From assembly GCF_000708715.2 (NCBI RefSeq), contig NZ_JENB01000017.1, forward strand, positions 62,001 to 126,000: a stretch of DNA of 64,000 nucleotides, in the 5' to 3' direction. The notes under the pieces are model-generated. The model worked only from the letters and a program-made list of their open reading frames with translations. It did no database searches and was not told where the DNA came from. The first letter of the stretch is position 1. Every line of letters starts with the position of its first letter. The translations under genes and the position numbers were made by a program. Positions 38,199 through 51,824 of this stretch are shown in pieces. This DNA comes from Pseudomonas putida W15Oct28. GTDB taxonomy: Bacteria > Pseudomonadota > Gammaproteobacteria > Pseudomonadales > Pseudomonadaceae.

Positions 38199-39566
38199 TC
38201 AGCTCTTCTTGATCTTCTCCGGCCGCTTCCAGCCCGAGATGTTGCGCTGGCGCGCACGGCCCACAGCCAGGTCAGCGGCTTCGACGGTCTGGGTGATGGT
38301 CGAACCGGCTGCGGTGGTCGCGCCGGCCTTGATTTCCACAGGCGCCACCAGCGAGTTGTTCGAACCGATGAACACGTCCTCGCCCATCACCGTCTTGAAC
38401 TTGTTGGCGCCATCGTAGTTGCAGGTGATGGTGCCAGCGCCAATGTTGGTGCGCGCACCAATCTCGGCATCGCCCAGGTAGGTCAGGTGACCGGCCTTGG
38501 CGCCTTCACCCAGGTGGGCGTTTTTCAGTTCCACAAAGTTACCCACATGGGCCTTGGCGTCCAGCACGCTGCCTGGGCGCAGGCGGGCGAACGGGCCGGC
38601 ATCGCTGCCCTCACCCATCACGGCGCCTTCGAGGTGGCTGTTGGCCTTGACCACCGCGCCTTTGCGCAGGGTGGTGTTCTTGATGACGCAGTTAGGGCCG
38701 ATCTGCACATCGTCCTCGATGACCACCTTGCCTTCGAGAATCACGTTGATGTCGATCAGCACGTCACGACCAACGGTCACTTCACCGCGTACATCGAAGC
38801 GCGCCGGGTCGCGCAGGGTCACACCCTGGGCCATCAGGCGGCGGCCTTCACGCAGCTGGTAGTGACGCTCCAGCTCGGACAGCTGACGACGATCGTTGGC
38901 GCCCTGCACTTCCATCGGGTCGTGTGGCTGTTCGGTGGCCACCACCAGGCCGTCAGCCACCGCCATGGCGATGACGTCGGTCAGGTAGTACTCGCCCTGG
39001 GCGTTGTTGTTCGACAGGCGGCCCATCCAGTCAGCCAGGCGCGCGGCTGGCAGGGCCAGAATACCGGTGTTGCCTTCCTTGATCGCTTTCTGCGCGTCGT
39101 TGGCGTCCTTGTGCTCAACGATGGCAGTCACCTGGCCTTGCTCGTCACGCACGATGCGGCCATAGCCGGTCGGGTCGTCGAGCGTGACCGTAAGCAGGCC
39201 CAGCTGCTGGTCATTGGCCTTGGCCAACAGACGTTGCAAGGTCTCCACTTCGATCAACGGTACATCGCCGTACAGCACCAGCACGGTGTCGGCGGTCACG
39301 GCCGGCAGTGCCTGGGCTACCGCATGGCCGGTACCCAACTGTTTTTCCTGCATGACGAAGTTCAGGTCGTCAGCGGCCAGGCGCTCGCGAACCAGCTCGG
39401 CACCATGACCAATGACCACGTGAATACCTTGCGGCTGCAGTTGGCGCGCGCTGTGGATAACATGGCCGAGCATGGAGTTGCCGGCTACCGGGTGCAGCAC
39501 CTTGGGCAGCGCCGAGCGCATGCGGGTGCCTTGGCCGGCGGCGAGAATAACGATATCGAGTGACAT
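38199..39566 (-). CDS. glmU: Bifunctional GlmU (GlcN-1-P acetyltransferase / GlcNAc-1-P uridyltransferase)
   Basis: This is the 455-residue enzyme completing UDP-GlcNAc synthesis. The N-terminal uridyltransferase has [19 protein letters not shown]; a long left-handed beta-helix acetyltransferase follows, with hexapeptide repeats from about residue 250 and the typical GLMAQGV-like linker ([20 protein letters not shown]). The C-terminal [10 protein letters not shown] segment matches the family. It lies upstream of deoR-glmS but is separated by a terminator and REP pair, so it is probably a separate transcript. A perfect DnaA box lies at 39452-39460 inside the gene. Confidence 0.96.
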   Translation of the reverse strand: MSLDIVILAAGQGTRMRSALPKVLHPVAGNSMLGHVIHSARQLQPQGIHVVIGHGAELVRERLAADDLNFVMQEKQLGTGHAVAQALPAVTADTVLVLYGDVPLIEVETLQRLLAKANDQQLGLLTVTLDDPTGYGRIVRDEQGQVTAIVEHKDANDAQKAIKEGNTGILALPAARLADWMGRLSNNNAQGEYYLTDVIAMAVADGLVVATEQPHDPMEVQGANDRRQLSELERHYQLREGRRLMAQGVTLRDPARFDVRGEVTVGRDVLIDINVILEGKVVIEDDVQIGPNCVIKNTTLRKGAVVKANSHLEGAVMGEGSDAGPFARLRPGSVLDAKAHVGNFVELKNAHLGEGAKAGHLTYLGDAEIGARTNIGAGTITCNYDGANKFKTVMGEDVFIGSNNSLVAPVEIKAGATTAAGSTITQTVEAADLAVGRARQRNISGWKRPEKIKKS

Positions 39567-39627
39567 TACTGGCTACCAATCCTGGGCGGTCAGTGAAAGA
39601 CCGGGGGGGAGAAAAATCAGAAAAAGA

Positions 39628-39653
39628 AAAAGGGTAGCCGAGGCTACCCTTTT
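39628..39653 (-). terminator. Rho-independent terminator of the atp operon
   Basis: The 12-bp stem AAAAGGGTAGCC/GGCTACCCTTTT with a tiny loop is followed on the minus strand by a long T-rich run, 36 bp after the atpC stop. Confidence 0.92.
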
Positions 39654-39688
39654 ACTCAATCGCAACAGAAGTTATCAGCCGTGGCCGA

Positions 39689-40108
39689 TTACTTGCCTTT
39701 GCGCATTTGCTGGACGGTACGCAGCTGGGCTGCGGCCTCGGCCAGACGTGCAGCGGCGGCACTGTAGTCGAAGTCCGCGCCTTTCAGATTCAGGGCGTTC
39801 TCGGCAGCCTTGAGGGCTTCCTGAGCTTGCGCTTCATCCAGGTCTGCAGCACGTTGCACGGTATCGGCAAGCACCTTGACCATGTTCGGCTGAACTTCGA
39901 GGAAACCACCAGAGATGTAGAACACCTCTTGGGCACCACCCTGCTTGGTCAGCGTGATCGGACCTGGCTTCAGATTGGTGATCAGCGGCGCGTGGCCTGG
40001 AGCGATACCAAGATCACCCAGGTTACCGTGCGCAACCACCATCTCGACCAGACCGGAGAAAATTTCTCCTTCCGCGCTGACGATATCGCAATGGACTGTC
40101 ATAGCCAT
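39689..40108 (-). CDS. atpC: ATP synthase epsilon subunit
   Basis: This is a 139-residue F1 central-stalk subunit that couples rotation and inhibits ATP hydrolysis. It shows the beta-sandwich opening [17 protein letters not shown], the [19 protein letters not shown] segment and a C-terminal two-helix region rich in Ala and Glu. It is the last gene of the complete atpIBEFHAGDC operon; a strong terminator follows. It begins 43 bp after the atpD stop. The length is normal. Confidence 0.96.
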   Translation of the reverse strand: MAMTVHCDIVSAEGEIFSGLVEMVVAHGNLGDLGIAPGHAPLITNLKPGPITLTKQGGAQEVFYISGGFLEVQPNMVKVLADTVQRAADLDEAQAQEALKAAENALNLKGADFDYSAAAARLAEAAAQLRTVQQMRKGK

Positions 40109-40151
40109 CTGCTTGCCTCAACCTGATAGCGCCCCTTGCGGGGCGCAGGAA

Positions 40152-41555
<1,404 letters not shown>

Positions 41556-42416
41556 TTAAACCGCGGCAGCGCCGCCGACGATTTCCGAGATCTCCTGGGT
41601 GATCGCAGCCTGACGCGCCTTGTTGTAGATCAATTGGAGCTCTTTGATCAAATCACCGGCGTTGTCTGTGGCGTTTTTCATGGCGATCATCCGGGCCGCT
41701 TGTTCAGCAGCGTTGTTCTCGACCACCGCCTGGTATACCTGCGACTCCACGTAACGCACCATCAAGCCGTCCAGCAGCTCTTTTGCGTCGGGTTCGTACA
41801 GGTAGTCCCAGTGGTGCTTGAGTTCCTGATCCGGGGTTGCCACCAACGGTACCAATTGCTCGACCGTTGGTTTCTGGGTCATGGTGTTGATGAACTTGTT
41901 CGAAACCACCGAGAGGCGATCGATACGGCCGTCCAGGTAGGCGTCCAGCATCACTTTGACGGAGCCGATCAGATCGTTGATCGATGGCTCTTCGCCCAAG
42001 TGGCTGATCGCTGCTACGACGTTGCCGCCAAAGATGCGGAAGAAAGTCGCACCCTTGCTGCCGATCACGCACAGGTCGATTTCCACGCCCTGTTCGCGGT
42101 TTGCGCTCATGTCCTTGACCAAGGCCTTGAACAGGTTGGTATTCAAGCCACCGCACAGACCACGGTCACTGCTCACCACGATATAACCGGCGCGCTTTAC
42201 AGGGCGCTCGATCATGAACGGGTGGCGGTATTCCGGGTTGGCGTTGGCCAGATGACCGATCACCTGGCGGATACGCTCCGCGTAAGGACGGCTAGCAGCC
42301 ATGCGCATTTGTGCCCTGCGCATCTTGCTGACCGCCACTTTCTCCATGGCGCTGGTAATTTTTTGCGTGCTTTTGATGCTCGCAATCTTACTGCGAATCT
42401 CTTTTGCGCCTGCCAT
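41556..42416 (-). CDS. atpG: ATP synthase gamma subunit
   Basis: This is the 286-residue F1 rotor shaft. The N-terminal helix [28 protein letters not shown] and the C-terminal [31 protein letters not shown] segments form the coiled coil that turns inside the alpha-beta hexamer. The central [15 protein letters not shown] domain is intact. It lies 49 bp downstream of atpA. There are no unusual features. Confidence 0.97.
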   Translation of the reverse strand: MAGAKEIRSKIASIKSTQKITSAMEKVAVSKMRRAQMRMAASRPYAERIRQVIGHLANANPEYRHPFMIERPVKRAGYIVVSSDRGLCGGLNTNLFKALVKDMSANREQGVEIDLCVIGSKGATFFRIFGGNVVAAISHLGEEPSINDLIGSVKVMLDAYLDGRIDRLSVVSNKFINTMTQKPTVEQLVPLVATPDQELKHHWDYLYEPDAKELLDGLMVRYVESQVYQAVVENNAAEQAARMIAMKNATDNAGDLIKELQLIYNKARQAAITQEISEIVGGAAAV

Positions 42417-42464
42417 GTATCACCTATCAGGTTAGCAAGCGGGGGCCAGGGCCCCCGCTGCGGC

Positions 42465-44009
42465 TTACCAGGTCTGGGTGGCCTTGAACTTCTCGATACC
42501 GGCTTTCAGGCCTGCGTCGATTTCGTCGTTGAAGTCACCCTTCACGTTGATCTTCGCCATCAGTTCAGCGTGATCACGGTTGAAGAAGGCGATCAGTGCT
42601 TGCTCGAAGCTGCCGATCTTGGAGACTTCTACGTCGGTCAGGAAGCCACGCTCAGCGGCGTACAGCGACAGGGCCATGTCCGCGATGGACATTGGCGCGT
42701 ACTGCTTCTGCTTCATCAGCTCGGTAACGCGCTGACCATGCTCCAGCTGCTTGCGGGTCGCTTCGTCCAGATCGGACGCGAACTGGGCGAATGCAGCCAG
42801 TTCACGGTACTGAGCCAGCGCGGTACGAATACCACCGGACAGCTTCTTGATGATCTTGGTCTGAGCGGCACCACCTACGCGGGATACCGAAACACCGGCG
42901 TTCACTGCAGGGCGGATGCCCGAGTTGAACATGGCCGATTCCAGGAAGATCTGACCGTCGGTGATGGAAATCACGTTGGTCGGAACGAACGCGGAAACGT
43001 CGCCAGCCTGGGTTTCGATGATCGGCAGAGCGGTCAGGGAACCGGTTTTGCCAGTGACAGCACCGTTGGTGAACTTCTCGACGTACTCTTCCGAAACGCG
43101 CGATGCACGCTCCAGCAGACGGGAGTGGAGATAGAACACGTCGCCTGGGTACGCTTCACGTCCTGGTGGACGGCGCAGCAGCAGGGAGATCTGACGGTAG
43201 GCAACGGCCTGCTTGGACAGGTCATCGTAAACGATCAGAGCGTCTTCACCGCGGTCACGGAAGAACTCGCCCATGGTGCAACCGGCGTATGGCGCCAGGA
43301 ATTGCAGTGCGGCGGATTCCGAGGCACTGGCAACCACCACGATGGTGTTTTTCAGTGCGTCGTTTTCTTCCAGCTTGCGAACGATGTTGGCAACGGTGGA
43401 ACGCTTCTGGCCGACAGCAACATAAACGCAGAAAATACCGGAGTCTTTCTGGTTGATGATGGCGTCGATGGCCATGGCGGTCTTGCCGATCTGACGGTCA
43501 CCGATGATCAGCTCACGCTGGCCACGGCCGACAGGGATCATGGCGTCGACGGATTTGTAGCCAGTCTGTACAGGCTGGTCTACCGACTTACGCCAGATCA
43601 CGCCTGGAGCTACTTTCTCGACCGCGTCGGTCTGGGTGTTGCCCAGAGGACCTTTGCCGTCGATCGGGTTGCCCAGTGCGTCGACGACGCGGCCCAGCAG
43701 TTCCTTACCAACCGGAACTTCCAGGATGCGGCCGGTGCACTTGGCGCTCATGCCTTCGGCGAGGGTGTCGTAGGCACCCAGGATCACTGCACCTACGGAG
43801 TCTTGCTCCAGGTTCAGTGCCATGCCGTATACGCCGCCCGGGAACTCGATCATTTCGCCGTACATGACGTCGGCCAGACCGTGGATCCGCACGATACCGT
43901 CGGAAACCGAAACAACGGTACCTTCGTTACGGGCTTGGGAGCTCACATCGAGGTTGTCGATGCGGCCCTTGATGATTTCACTAATTTCGGAAGGATTGAG
44001 TTGCTGCAT
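42465..44009 (-). CDS. atpA: ATP synthase alpha subunit
   Basis: This is the 514-residue regulatory nucleotide-binding F1 subunit. The P-loop is [13 protein letters not shown], in which Ile replaces the more usual Thr before Gly-Lys-Thr, a variation seen in pseudomonads. It has the [20 protein letters not shown] and [14 protein letters not shown] signatures, the latter near the catalytic arginine. N-terminal [14 protein letters not shown] is standard. It lies between atpH and atpG. Confidence 0.98.
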   Translation of the reverse strand: MQQLNPSEISEIIKGRIDNLDVSSQARNEGTVVSVSDGIVRIHGLADVMYGEMIEFPGGVYGMALNLEQDSVGAVILGAYDTLAEGMSAKCTGRILEVPVGKELLGRVVDALGNPIDGKGPLGNTQTDAVEKVAPGVIWRKSVDQPVQTGYKSVDAMIPVGRGQRELIIGDRQIGKTAMAIDAIINQKDSGIFCVYVAVGQKRSTVANIVRKLEENDALKNTIVVVASASESAALQFLAPYAGCTMGEFFRDRGEDALIVYDDLSKQAVAYRQISLLLRRPPGREAYPGDVFYLHSRLLERASRVSEEYVEKFTNGAVTGKTGSLTALPIIETQAGDVSAFVPTNVISITDGQIFLESAMFNSGIRPAVNAGVSVSRVGGAAQTKIIKKLSGGIRTALAQYRELAAFAQFASDLDEATRKQLEHGQRVTELMKQKQYAPMSIADMALSLYAAERGFLTDVEVSKIGSFEQALIAFFNRDHAELMAKINVKGDFNDEIDAGLKAGIEKFKATQTW

Positions 44010-44030
44010 TGCTCTGCTGCCCCTTCAAAC

Positions 44031-44567
44031 TCAAGATTTCAATGCTTCGGCCAGTTTCGCGATTTTGCCGCGAACAGAGCCATCGATTACCAGGTCACCA
44101 GCGCGGATGACGACGCCGCCAATCAGGCTGGCATCCTCCGACGCGTGCAGGCGCACTTCCTGGCCTAACCGTGCACTGAGAACCTTGGCGAGTTTGTCTT
44201 GCTGTTCTTGGTTCAACGCGAAGGCACTGGTGACTTCCACGTCCACGGATTTCTCTTGCTCGGCCTTGTACAGGTCAAACAGAGCGGCAATCTCCGGCAG
44301 AAGCAGGAGACGGTCGTTTTCCGCGGCAACATGAATGAAATTCTGTGCCTGTGCATTGAACTTGTCACCGCACACGTCAATGAACGTGGCGGCCTTTTCT
44401 GCGCTCGTCAGTCGCGGGGCCTTGAGCAGGCGCTGCATGGTGTCGTCTTGCGACACCGCAGCAGCCAGGCCGAGCATGGCTGACCAATTGGCCAGTTGCT
44501 GATGGGCCTGGGCATGCTCAAAGGCAGCCTTAGCGTAAGGTCGGGCCAACGTGGTCAGTTCTGCCAT
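44031..44567 (-). CDS. atpH: ATP synthase delta subunit
   Basis: This is the 178-residue peripheral-stalk subunit that binds alpha near the top of F1. The N-terminal helical domain [15 protein letters not shown] and the C-terminal [21 protein letters not shown] segment are the two family signatures. It lies 12 bp after atpF and 21 bp before atpA. The length is normal. Confidence 0.96.
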
Positions 44568-44579
44568 GATCGCCCTCGC

Positions 44580-45050
44580 TTAAATTTCAGCGGCCAGTTT
44601 GTTAACCAGCTCCGCATGCGCGTTTTGATCGATTGTGGCGCCAAGGATCTTTTCAGCACCGCCAACGGCCAGAGCACCCACTTGGGCACGCAGGGCGTCT
44701 TTAGCGCTGTTCAGTTCCTGTTCGATCTCGGCCAGAGCCTGAGCCTTCACACGGTCAGCTTCGACGCGGGCCTGTTCACGGGCTTCCTCGACAAGCTGAG
44801 CAGCGCGTTTCTTGCTTTGCTCAATGATTTCGGCTGCCTGTGCTTTAGCTTCACGCAGTTGCTGACCCGCTTTCTCTTGGGCCAGCTCCAGGTCGCGAGC
44901 TGCGCGGTTGGCAGCGTCCAAACCGTCGGCAATCTTCTTTTGGCGCTCTTGCAGAGCAGTGATGACCGGAGGCCATACATACTTCATGCAGAAGAGTACA
45001 AAAATCAGGAAAGCAACGGATTGGCCAATCAGGGTTGCATTAATGTTCAC
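44580..45050 (-). CDS. atpF: ATP synthase b subunit
   Basis: This is the 156-residue membrane-anchored stator subunit. A single N-terminal transmembrane helix ([25 protein letters not shown]) leads into a long charged coiled coil ([19 protein letters not shown] and onward) ending in VNKLAAEI. One gene copy implies a b2 homodimer rather than the b/b' pair of photosynthetic bacteria. It lies between atpE and atpH. Confidence 0.97.
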   Translation of the reverse strand: MNINATLIGQSVAFLIFVLFCMKYVWPPVITALQERQKKIADGLDAANRAARDLELAQEKAGQQLREAKAQAAEIIEQSKKRAAQLVEEAREQARVEADRVKAQALAEIEQELNSAKDALRAQVGALAVGGAEKILGATIDQNAHAELVNKLAAEI

Positions 45051-45106
45051 GCCAACACCTCGCTCGGTCTTAATTCATACAGCCATCAACTCGTGGTGAC
45101 GAGTGA

Positions 45107-45379
<273 letters not shown>

Positions 45380-45506
45380 TTACGTCGTATTGGTTAGGTT
45401 TTTAGTTTGAAGCGGTAAAACAAATCGTGAGTACAGCTGCCCTTGCGGACTTTTTAAGCCCTCCCCCCGAACAGGCGGGGAAGGCTATCAGACACGCCAG
45501 GCGGTC

Positions 45507-46800
<1,294 letters not shown>

Positions 46801-46948
46801 CACAACTGCTCCTCGGAAGTCGACCAACAAGTCAGCTATGACTTGGCATAATTTGTGCCGACAAAATGCGCGCAGAGTATAGGGGTGGATTAACCCCTAT
46901 TCAACTCTTCGTAGTGATTTCCGACTGCGCGCTACAACAGGAATTGTT

Positions 46949-47821
46949 TCAGCGGATGTGAGCAAGCACGCCTTGCAACTCGTCAAGCGAGTTGTAACGA
47001 ATAACCAACTGGCCTTTGCCCTTGTTGCCATGACGGATCTGAACGGCCGAGCCCAGGCGCTCTGCGAGCCGCTGTTCAAGGCGTGCGATATCCGGATCAG
47101 GTTTGCTCGGTTCGACCGGATCAGGCTTGTCACTGAGCCACTGACGAACCAGTGCCTCGGTTTGGCGCACGGTAAGGCCACGTGCGACAACATGACGCGC
47201 CCCCTCCTCCTGACGGTTTTCGTCCAGGCCGAGCAATGCGCGTGCGTGACCCATCTCCAGGTCACCGTGGGCGAGCATGGTCTTGATCGCCTCCGGCAGC
47301 GTGATCAGGCGCAGCAGGTTGGCCACGGTTACCCGCGACTTGCCCACGGCATCAGCCACCTGTTGCTGGGTGAGCTCGAATTCCTGCTGCAGGCGCTGCA
47401 GGGCCATGGCCTCTTCCAGCGGGTTGAGGTCTTCGCGCTGGATGTTCTCGATCAGCGCCATGGCAATGGCGGCTTCATCGGCCACTTCGCGGACCATGGC
47501 CGGGATCGTGTCCAGGCCGGCCTGCTGGGTCGCGCGCCAGCGGCGCTCACCGGCGATGATCTCGTAGCGGTTGTCGCCAACCGGGCGGACCACGATCGGT
47601 TGCATGACGCCATGGCTGCGAATCGAGTGCGCGAGCTCTTCCAGCGCCTGCGGGTCCATGTCCCGGCGCGGCTGGTACTTGCCACGCTGGATCAGCTCGA
47701 CCGGCAGGTGTTGCAGTTCTTTCTGGTCGATCTTCACAGCCTGCTCTTCGAGCGCGCTGACGGAAGGACCACTGAGCAGTGCATCCAACCCACGTCCGAG
47801 ACCCCGTTTCTTGACGGCCAT
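46949..47821 (-). CDS. parB: Chromosome-partitioning protein ParB
   Basis: This is a 290-residue CTP-dependent DNA clamp that loads at parS and spreads. It has the N-terminal KKRGLGRGLDALL ParA-stimulating segment, the GERRWRATQ CTP/parS motif, a central HTH (TQQQVADAVGKSRVTVANLLRLI) and a C-terminal dimer domain. It lies 9 bp after parA, forming parAB. Three parS matches are in this window, two inside recF about 11-13 kb away and one in folE2. A dyad ATAGGGGT/ACCCCTAT (46879-46900) follows the gene without a T run. Confidence 0.96.
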   Translation of the reverse strand: MAVKKRGLGRGLDALLSGPSVSALEEQAVKIDQKELQHLPVELIQRGKYQPRRDMDPQALEELAHSIRSHGVMQPIVVRPVGDNRYEIIAGERRWRATQQAGLDTIPAMVREVADEAAIAMALIENIQREDLNPLEEAMALQRLQQEFELTQQQVADAVGKSRVTVANLLRLITLPEAIKTMLAHGDLEMGHARALLGLDENRQEEGARHVVARGLTVRQTEALVRQWLSDKPDPVEPSKPDPDIARLEQRLAERLGSAVQIRHGNKGKGQLVIRYNSLDELQGVLAHIR

Positions 47822-47830
47822 ACGGATTCC

Positions 47831-48622
47831 TTAAGTTGTTTGTGCAGTGCGTGATGGACGGCGCTGACGGCGAACCAGTTCCCCAGCCAGGGCCAGATAA
47901 GCCAGCGCGCCGCGCGATTGCTTGTCGTAGGCCAGGGCCGGCATGCCGAAGCTGGGGGCCTCGGCCAGGCGAATGTTGCGCGGAATGACCGTGTCGTACA
48001 GCTGCGGGCCAAAGTGTTCCTTCAGCTGCGCCGAAACATCGTTGTTCAGGCTCAGGCGAGGATCGTACATGGTCCGCAGCAAACCCTCGATCTTCAGCTC
48101 CGGGTTCAACCGGGCGGCGATGCGCTTGATGTTATCCACAAGGTCGCTGAGACCTTCCAGTGCGTAGTACTCGCACTGCATGGGGATGATCACGCCATCG
48201 GAAGCGACCAGGGCGTTGAGCGTGAGCATCGACAGCGACGGCGGGCAGTCGATGAGGATGTAGTCGTAGTTCTCACGGATGGGCGCCAGGGCGTTGCGCA
48301 GACGGCTCTCCTTGACCTGCATTTCCAGCAGCACCACCTCGGCGGCGGTCAGGTCGCGGTTGGCCGGCAGCAACTGGAATCCACCGTGCTCGGAGTAATG
48401 CATGGCCTGGGCCAGGTCGCATTCCCCGATCAGCAGGTCGTAGACCGAGTGCTCGAGCTCGTGCTTGTCCACACCGCTGCCCATGGTGGCGTTGCCCTGC
48501 GGATCGAGGTCGATCAGCAGCACACGGCGCTTGGTCGCGGCCAGCGAGGCGGCGAGATTGATACAGGTGGTGGTCTTGCCTACACCACCTTTCTGGTTCG
48601 CGATTGCGAATACCTTAGCCAT
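47831..48622 (-). CDS. parA: Chromosome-partitioning ATPase ParA (Soj)
   Basis: This is a 263-residue Walker-type ATPase that moves ParB-bound origins. The deviant Walker A KGGVGKTT is at residues 11-18, and LLIDLDPQGNATMGSG and ILIDCPPSLSMLTLNA follow. No N-terminal DNA-binding extension is present, as in chromosomal ParA. It lies between rsmG (18 bp before) and parB, in the conserved rsmG-parA-parB order. A perfect DnaA box (48132-48140) overlaps the LVDNIKR codons. Confidence 0.96.
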   Translation of the reverse strand: MAKVFAIANQKGGVGKTTTCINLAASLAATKRRVLLIDLDPQGNATMGSGVDKHELEHSVYDLLIGECDLAQAMHYSEHGGFQLLPANRDLTAAEVVLLEMQVKESRLRNALAPIRENYDYILIDCPPSLSMLTLNALVASDGVIIPMQCEYYALEGLSDLVDNIKRIAARLNPELKIEGLLRTMYDPRLSLNNDVSAQLKEHFGPQLYDTVIPRNIRLAEAPSFGMPALAYDKQSRGALAYLALAGELVRRQRRPSRTAQTT

Positions 48623-48640
48623 TGATGCGCGTGTTCCCAG

Positions 48641-49291
48641 TCATGCCTTGCGGCGCAGTATCAGCAGATGGCGCTGGCCCTGGCAACCTGGAACGGTCAG
48701 GGCCTGTTCGCTTTCCACTGTGAAGTCTGCGGGCAATGCTACCAGTTCATCGGCAGGATGCAGCCCCTTCATTGCAAGCCATTGCGTCCCGGTGTCGCCC
48801 AGATGGCGGGTCCAGTTGGTGAAGTTCTCCATGCTGCTGAAGGCGCGGGAGATGATTCCGTCGAACGGCTGAGCCGGCTGGAAGGCTTCGACCCGGCTGT
48901 GGATAACCGTAAGGTTGTCCAGTTTGAGCTCCATTTTCACCTGGGTCAGGAAGCGGGTCTTCTTGCCGTTGGAGTCCAGCACCGTCACGCGCTTGTGTGG
49001 ATGCAGGATAGCCAATGGAATACCCGGCATGCCACCGCCGCTGCCGACGTCCAGCCAGTTGTCACGCTCGCTGTGGATAAACGACATGACGCTCAGGCTG
49101 TCGAGCAGATGGCGCGACACCATCTCGTCCGGATCGCGCACAGCAGTGAGGTTGTAGGCTTTGTTCCATTTGATCAACAGGGCCAGGTAGCCAAGCAGTT
49201 TCTCGTGATGCTCGGCGCTCAGCTCGACACCGAGCTGGCGTGCACCTGTGGACAACTCTTCGGCGTGTTGCGGGGTGACCAGGGAACTCAA
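48641..49291 (-). CDS. rsmG: 16S rRNA (guanine527-N7)-methyltransferase RsmG
   Basis: This is a 216-residue SAM-dependent methyltransferase modifying G527 of 16S rRNA; loss gives low-level streptomycin resistance. The SAM motif is [17 protein letters not shown], with the RAFSSMENF segment later. The start overlaps the mnmG TGA by four bases (ATGA), the usual mnmG-rsmG coupling. Two perfect DnaA boxes (48898 and 49072) lie in the gene, both encoding Ile-His pairs. Confidence 0.95.
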   Translation of the reverse strand: MSSLVTPQHAEELSTGARQLGVELSAEHHEKLLGYLALLIKWNKAYNLTAVRDPDEMVSRHLLDSLSVMSFIHSERDNWLDVGSGGGMPGIPLAILHPHKRVTVLDSNGKKTRFLTQVKMELKLDNLTVIHSRVEAFQPAQPFDGIISRAFSSMENFTNWTRHLGDTGTQWLAMKGLHPADELVALPADFTVESEQALTVPGCQGQRHLLILRRKA

Positions 49292-51183
49292 GCGCTTTGC
49301 TCCAATTCGCGGCCAGCGCCGCGTTTTTTCAAGTAAATCAGCAACAGGGAAATCGCCGCCGGGGTCACGCCAGGGATGCGCGAAGCCTGGCCCAGGGTTT
49401 CCGGACGGGTCTGGCCAAGCTTGCCCTGTATCTCCTTGGACAGGCCGGAAATCGTCGTGTAGTCGATATCCACAGGCAGGCGGGTGTCTTCGCTGGCGCG
49501 CAGGCGAGCGATTTCATCCTGCTGGCGGTCGATGTAGCCGGCGTACTTGGTGCGGATCTCGACCTGCTCGGCGACCTGTGGATCGATTGCGTCACCGCCG
49601 GTCGCCTCGATCAGCCCGGCGTAGTCGATTTCCGGGCGCGCCAGCAGGTTGAGCAGGCTGTACTCGTGGCTGAGCGGCGTGCCGAACTTATCCACAATGG
49701 CTTGGCCTTGCTCGGTGTTCGGCCGTACCCAGGTCGACTTCAGGCGCTGTTCCTCACGCTCGATGCCGTCACGCTTGGCGCAGAAGGCGGCCCAGCGCTG
49801 ATCGTCGATCAAGCCCAGTTCACGGCCCTTCTCGGTCAGGCGCAGGTCGGCGTTGTCTTCGCGCAGGATCAAGCGGTACTCGGCACGCGAGGTGAACATG
49901 CGGTACGGCTCCTGGGTACCCAGGGTGATCAGGTCGTCGACCAGCACCCCGATGTACGCCTCGTCGCGGCGCGGGCACCAGCTGTCGCGGCCCTGCGCGC
50001 GCAATGCGGCGTTGGTCCCGGCCAGCAGGCCCTGGGCACCGGCTTCTTCGTAACCGGTGGTGCCGTTGATCTGCCCGGCGAAGAACAGGCCGCCGATGAC
50101 TTTGGTCTCGAGGCTGTACTTGAGGTCACGCGGGTCGAAGTAGTCGTACTCGATGGCGTAGCCCGGGCGGACGATGTGGGCGTTTTCCATGCCGCGGATC
50201 GAACGCACCAGCTCCAGCTGCACGTCGAACGGCAGCGAAGTGGAAATACCGTTGGGGTACAGCTCATGGGTGTTCAGGCCTTCCGGCTCGATGAACACCT
50301 GGTGGCTTTCCTTGTCGGCAAAGCGGTGGATCTTGTCTTCGATCGATGGGCAGTAGCGCGGGCCGACGCCTTCGATCACACCCGAGTACATCGGCGAACG
50401 ATCAAGGTTCGAGGCGATGATCTCGTGGGTACGCGCATTGGTGTGGGTAATCCAGCAGCTCACCTGCCGCGGGTGCATTTCGGCATTGCCCATGAAGGAC
50501 ATGACCGGGATCGGCGTATCACCTGGCTGCTCGGTCATCACCGAGAAATCCACAGAGCGGCCATCGATGCGTGGCGGAGTACCGGTTTTCAGGCGGCCGA
50601 CGCGCAGCGGCAGTTCACGCATGCGGTGGGCCAGGGCGATCGAGGGTGGATCACCGGCACGGCCACCGGAATGGTTTTGCAGACCAATGTGAATAAGCCC
50701 GCCGAGGAAGGTACCGGTGGTCAGTACCACCGAGTCGGCGAAGAAACGCAAACCCATCTGGGTAACCACGCCCTTGACCTGGTCCTGCTCGACGATCAGG
50801 TCGTCGCAGGACTGCTGGAATATCCACAGGTTCGGCTGGTTTTCCAGGATTTCACGCACCACCGCCTTGTAGATGGCGCGGTCGGCCTGTGCACGGGTGG
50901 CGCGTACCGCCGGGCCCTTGCGGTTGTTCAGAACGCGGAACTGGATGCCGCTCTTGTCGGTGGCCAGCGCCATGGCGCCGCCGAGGGCATCAATCTCTTT
51001 CACCAGATGGCTTTTGCCAATACCGCCGATGGCGGGGTTGCAGCTCATGTGACCGAGGGTTTCCACGTTATGGGTCAGCAGCAGGGTTTTCACACCCATG
51101 CGTGCAGACGCAAGCGCAGCCTCGGTACCGGCATGGCCGCCGCCGATGACGATCACTTCAAAACGGGAAGGGAAATCCACCAC
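49288..51183 (-). CDS. mnmG: tRNA uridine-5-carboxymethylaminomethyl modification enzyme MnmG (GidA)
   Basis: This is a 631-residue FAD enzyme that works with MnmE to place the cmnm5 group on U34 of tRNAs. FAD binding is at [21 protein letters not shown], and the [26 protein letters not shown] motif lies in the second half. The C-terminal helical domain binds MnmE. The upstream region (51184-51824) is an AT-rich, DnaA-box-rich gap, so its promoter lies within that region. Confidence 0.97.
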   Translation of the reverse strand: MVDFPSRFEVIVIGGGHAGTEAALASARMGVKTLLLTHNVETLGHMSCNPAIGGIGKSHLVKEIDALGGAMALATDKSGIQFRVLNNRKGPAVRATRAQADRAIYKAVVREILENQPNLWIFQQSCDDLIVEQDQVKGVVTQMGLRFFADSVVLTTGTFLGGLIHIGLQNHSGGRAGDPPSIALAHRMRELPLRVGRLKTGTPPRIDGRSVDFSVMTEQPGDTPIPVMSFMGNAEMHPRQVSCWITHTNARTHEIIASNLDRSPMYSGVIEGVGPRYCPSIEDKIHRFADKESHQVFIEPEGLNTHELYPNGISTSLPFDVQLELVRSIRGMENAHIVRPGYAIEYDYFDPRDLKYSLETKVIGGLFFAGQINGTTGYEEAGAQGLLAGTNAALRAQGRDSWCPRRDEAYIGVLVDDLITLGTQEPYRMFTSRAEYRLILREDNADLRLTEKGRELGLIDDQRWAAFCAKRDGIEREEQRLKSTWVRPNTEQGQAIVDKFGTPLSHEYSLLNLLARPEIDYAGLIEATGGDAIDPQVAEQVEIRTKYAGYIDRQQDEIARLRASEDTRLPVDIDYTTISGLSKEIQGKLGQTRPETLGQASRIPGVTPAAISLLLIYLKKRGAGRELEQSA

Positions 51184-51590
51184 GCACCTCGTGCCTGTTT
51201 TTGCGAATAGAGAAGGTAAGCCGACAAGTATAGGGACTTCACCCCCTTTAAAGAAACCGTCTGAGCAAATTTTGACCAGTCTGTGGATGAGTGGCAGACA
51301 ACAGAAATCAACAAGAAGAAATTTATAAAAGCTTTGTTTTTATGTTTATTCTTATGCACAGCGATATCTGTGGATAAAGTCTTGTAGGTCACGGATGGCG
51401 CTCTGTAGAGAGAAATTAAACCCTGTTACTGGAGTGCCATGAGGGCTATGGATAACGTCATTTAGCCTGTGGATGAAATGGCTATTTACCCACAGGCGCA
51501 TTTTTCCTCAGAAAAAAAGCCTCCTTATCAACTGAGCTGAAGGCTAGTTTTCCACAGGGCTCCTGAGCACAGTTTTCCATCTGTGCATGA
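51184..51590. other. AT-rich, DnaA-box-rich gap between mnmG and mnmE (possible second origin-like region)
   Basis: This part of a 641-bp gap holds one perfect DnaA box (51369-51377). It also holds six sites with one mismatch: 51282, 51352, 51447, 51468, 51486 and 51548. An AT-rich stretch spans about 51305-51360. No credible gene is present. The layout resembles the main oriC and lies about 5 kb from it. A functional role is inference. Confidence 0.55.
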
Positions 51591-51640
51591 AAAAAAACTC
51601 AAACTGCCGCCAGATTCGTCCAATGCGGCAGCGGTTTTTT
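51590..51640. terminator. Bidirectional terminator-like hairpin
   Basis: The stem CTGCCGC/GCGGCAG (51604-51610 and 51625-51631) has an A run before and a T run after, so it could stop transcription from either side. Confidence 0.6.
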
Positions 51641-51669
51641 TCGGGAAAGCCTCGGGAAAGCCTCGGGCC
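51641..51669. repeat. Short tandem repeat of TCGGGAAAGCC
   Basis: Two full 11-bp copies (51641-51651 and 51652-51662) and a partial third lie in the mnmG-mnmE gap. Their significance is unknown. Confidence 0.6.
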
Positions 51670-51693
51670 AGCCATGAAATTTAGCGGTCGTAC

Positions 51694-51726
51694 TGGCCTC
51701 TTCGCGGGCAAGCCCGCTCCCACAGG
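51694..51726. repeat. Single REP element
   Basis: One GCGGGCAAGCCCGC-type REP unit ending in CTCCCACAGG lies alone in the mnmG-mnmE gap, without an inverted partner. Confidence 0.8.
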
Positions 51727-51773
51727 TCCTCCGCTGGCCTGAATCTGGTTATCTCCTGCAATGAATTTCAGGC

Positions 51774-51802
51774 AAAAAAAAGCCGCTCCCGAAGGAGCGG
51801 CG
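51774..51802 (-). terminator. Rho-independent terminator of mnmE
   Basis: The 8-bp stem GCCGCTCC/GGAGCGGC with a CGAA-type tetraloop is followed on the minus strand by a T run, 23 bp after the mnmE stop. Confidence 0.88.
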
Positions 51803-51824
51803 CTTGGCCTTGACTGGCTGTGGA

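Noticed and set aside
41634..44168. Open frame of 844 codons on the plus strand
   Set aside because: It lies antisense over atpG and atpA, which are unmistakable. It has no ribosome binding site or recognisable domain and results from GC-rich codon bias.
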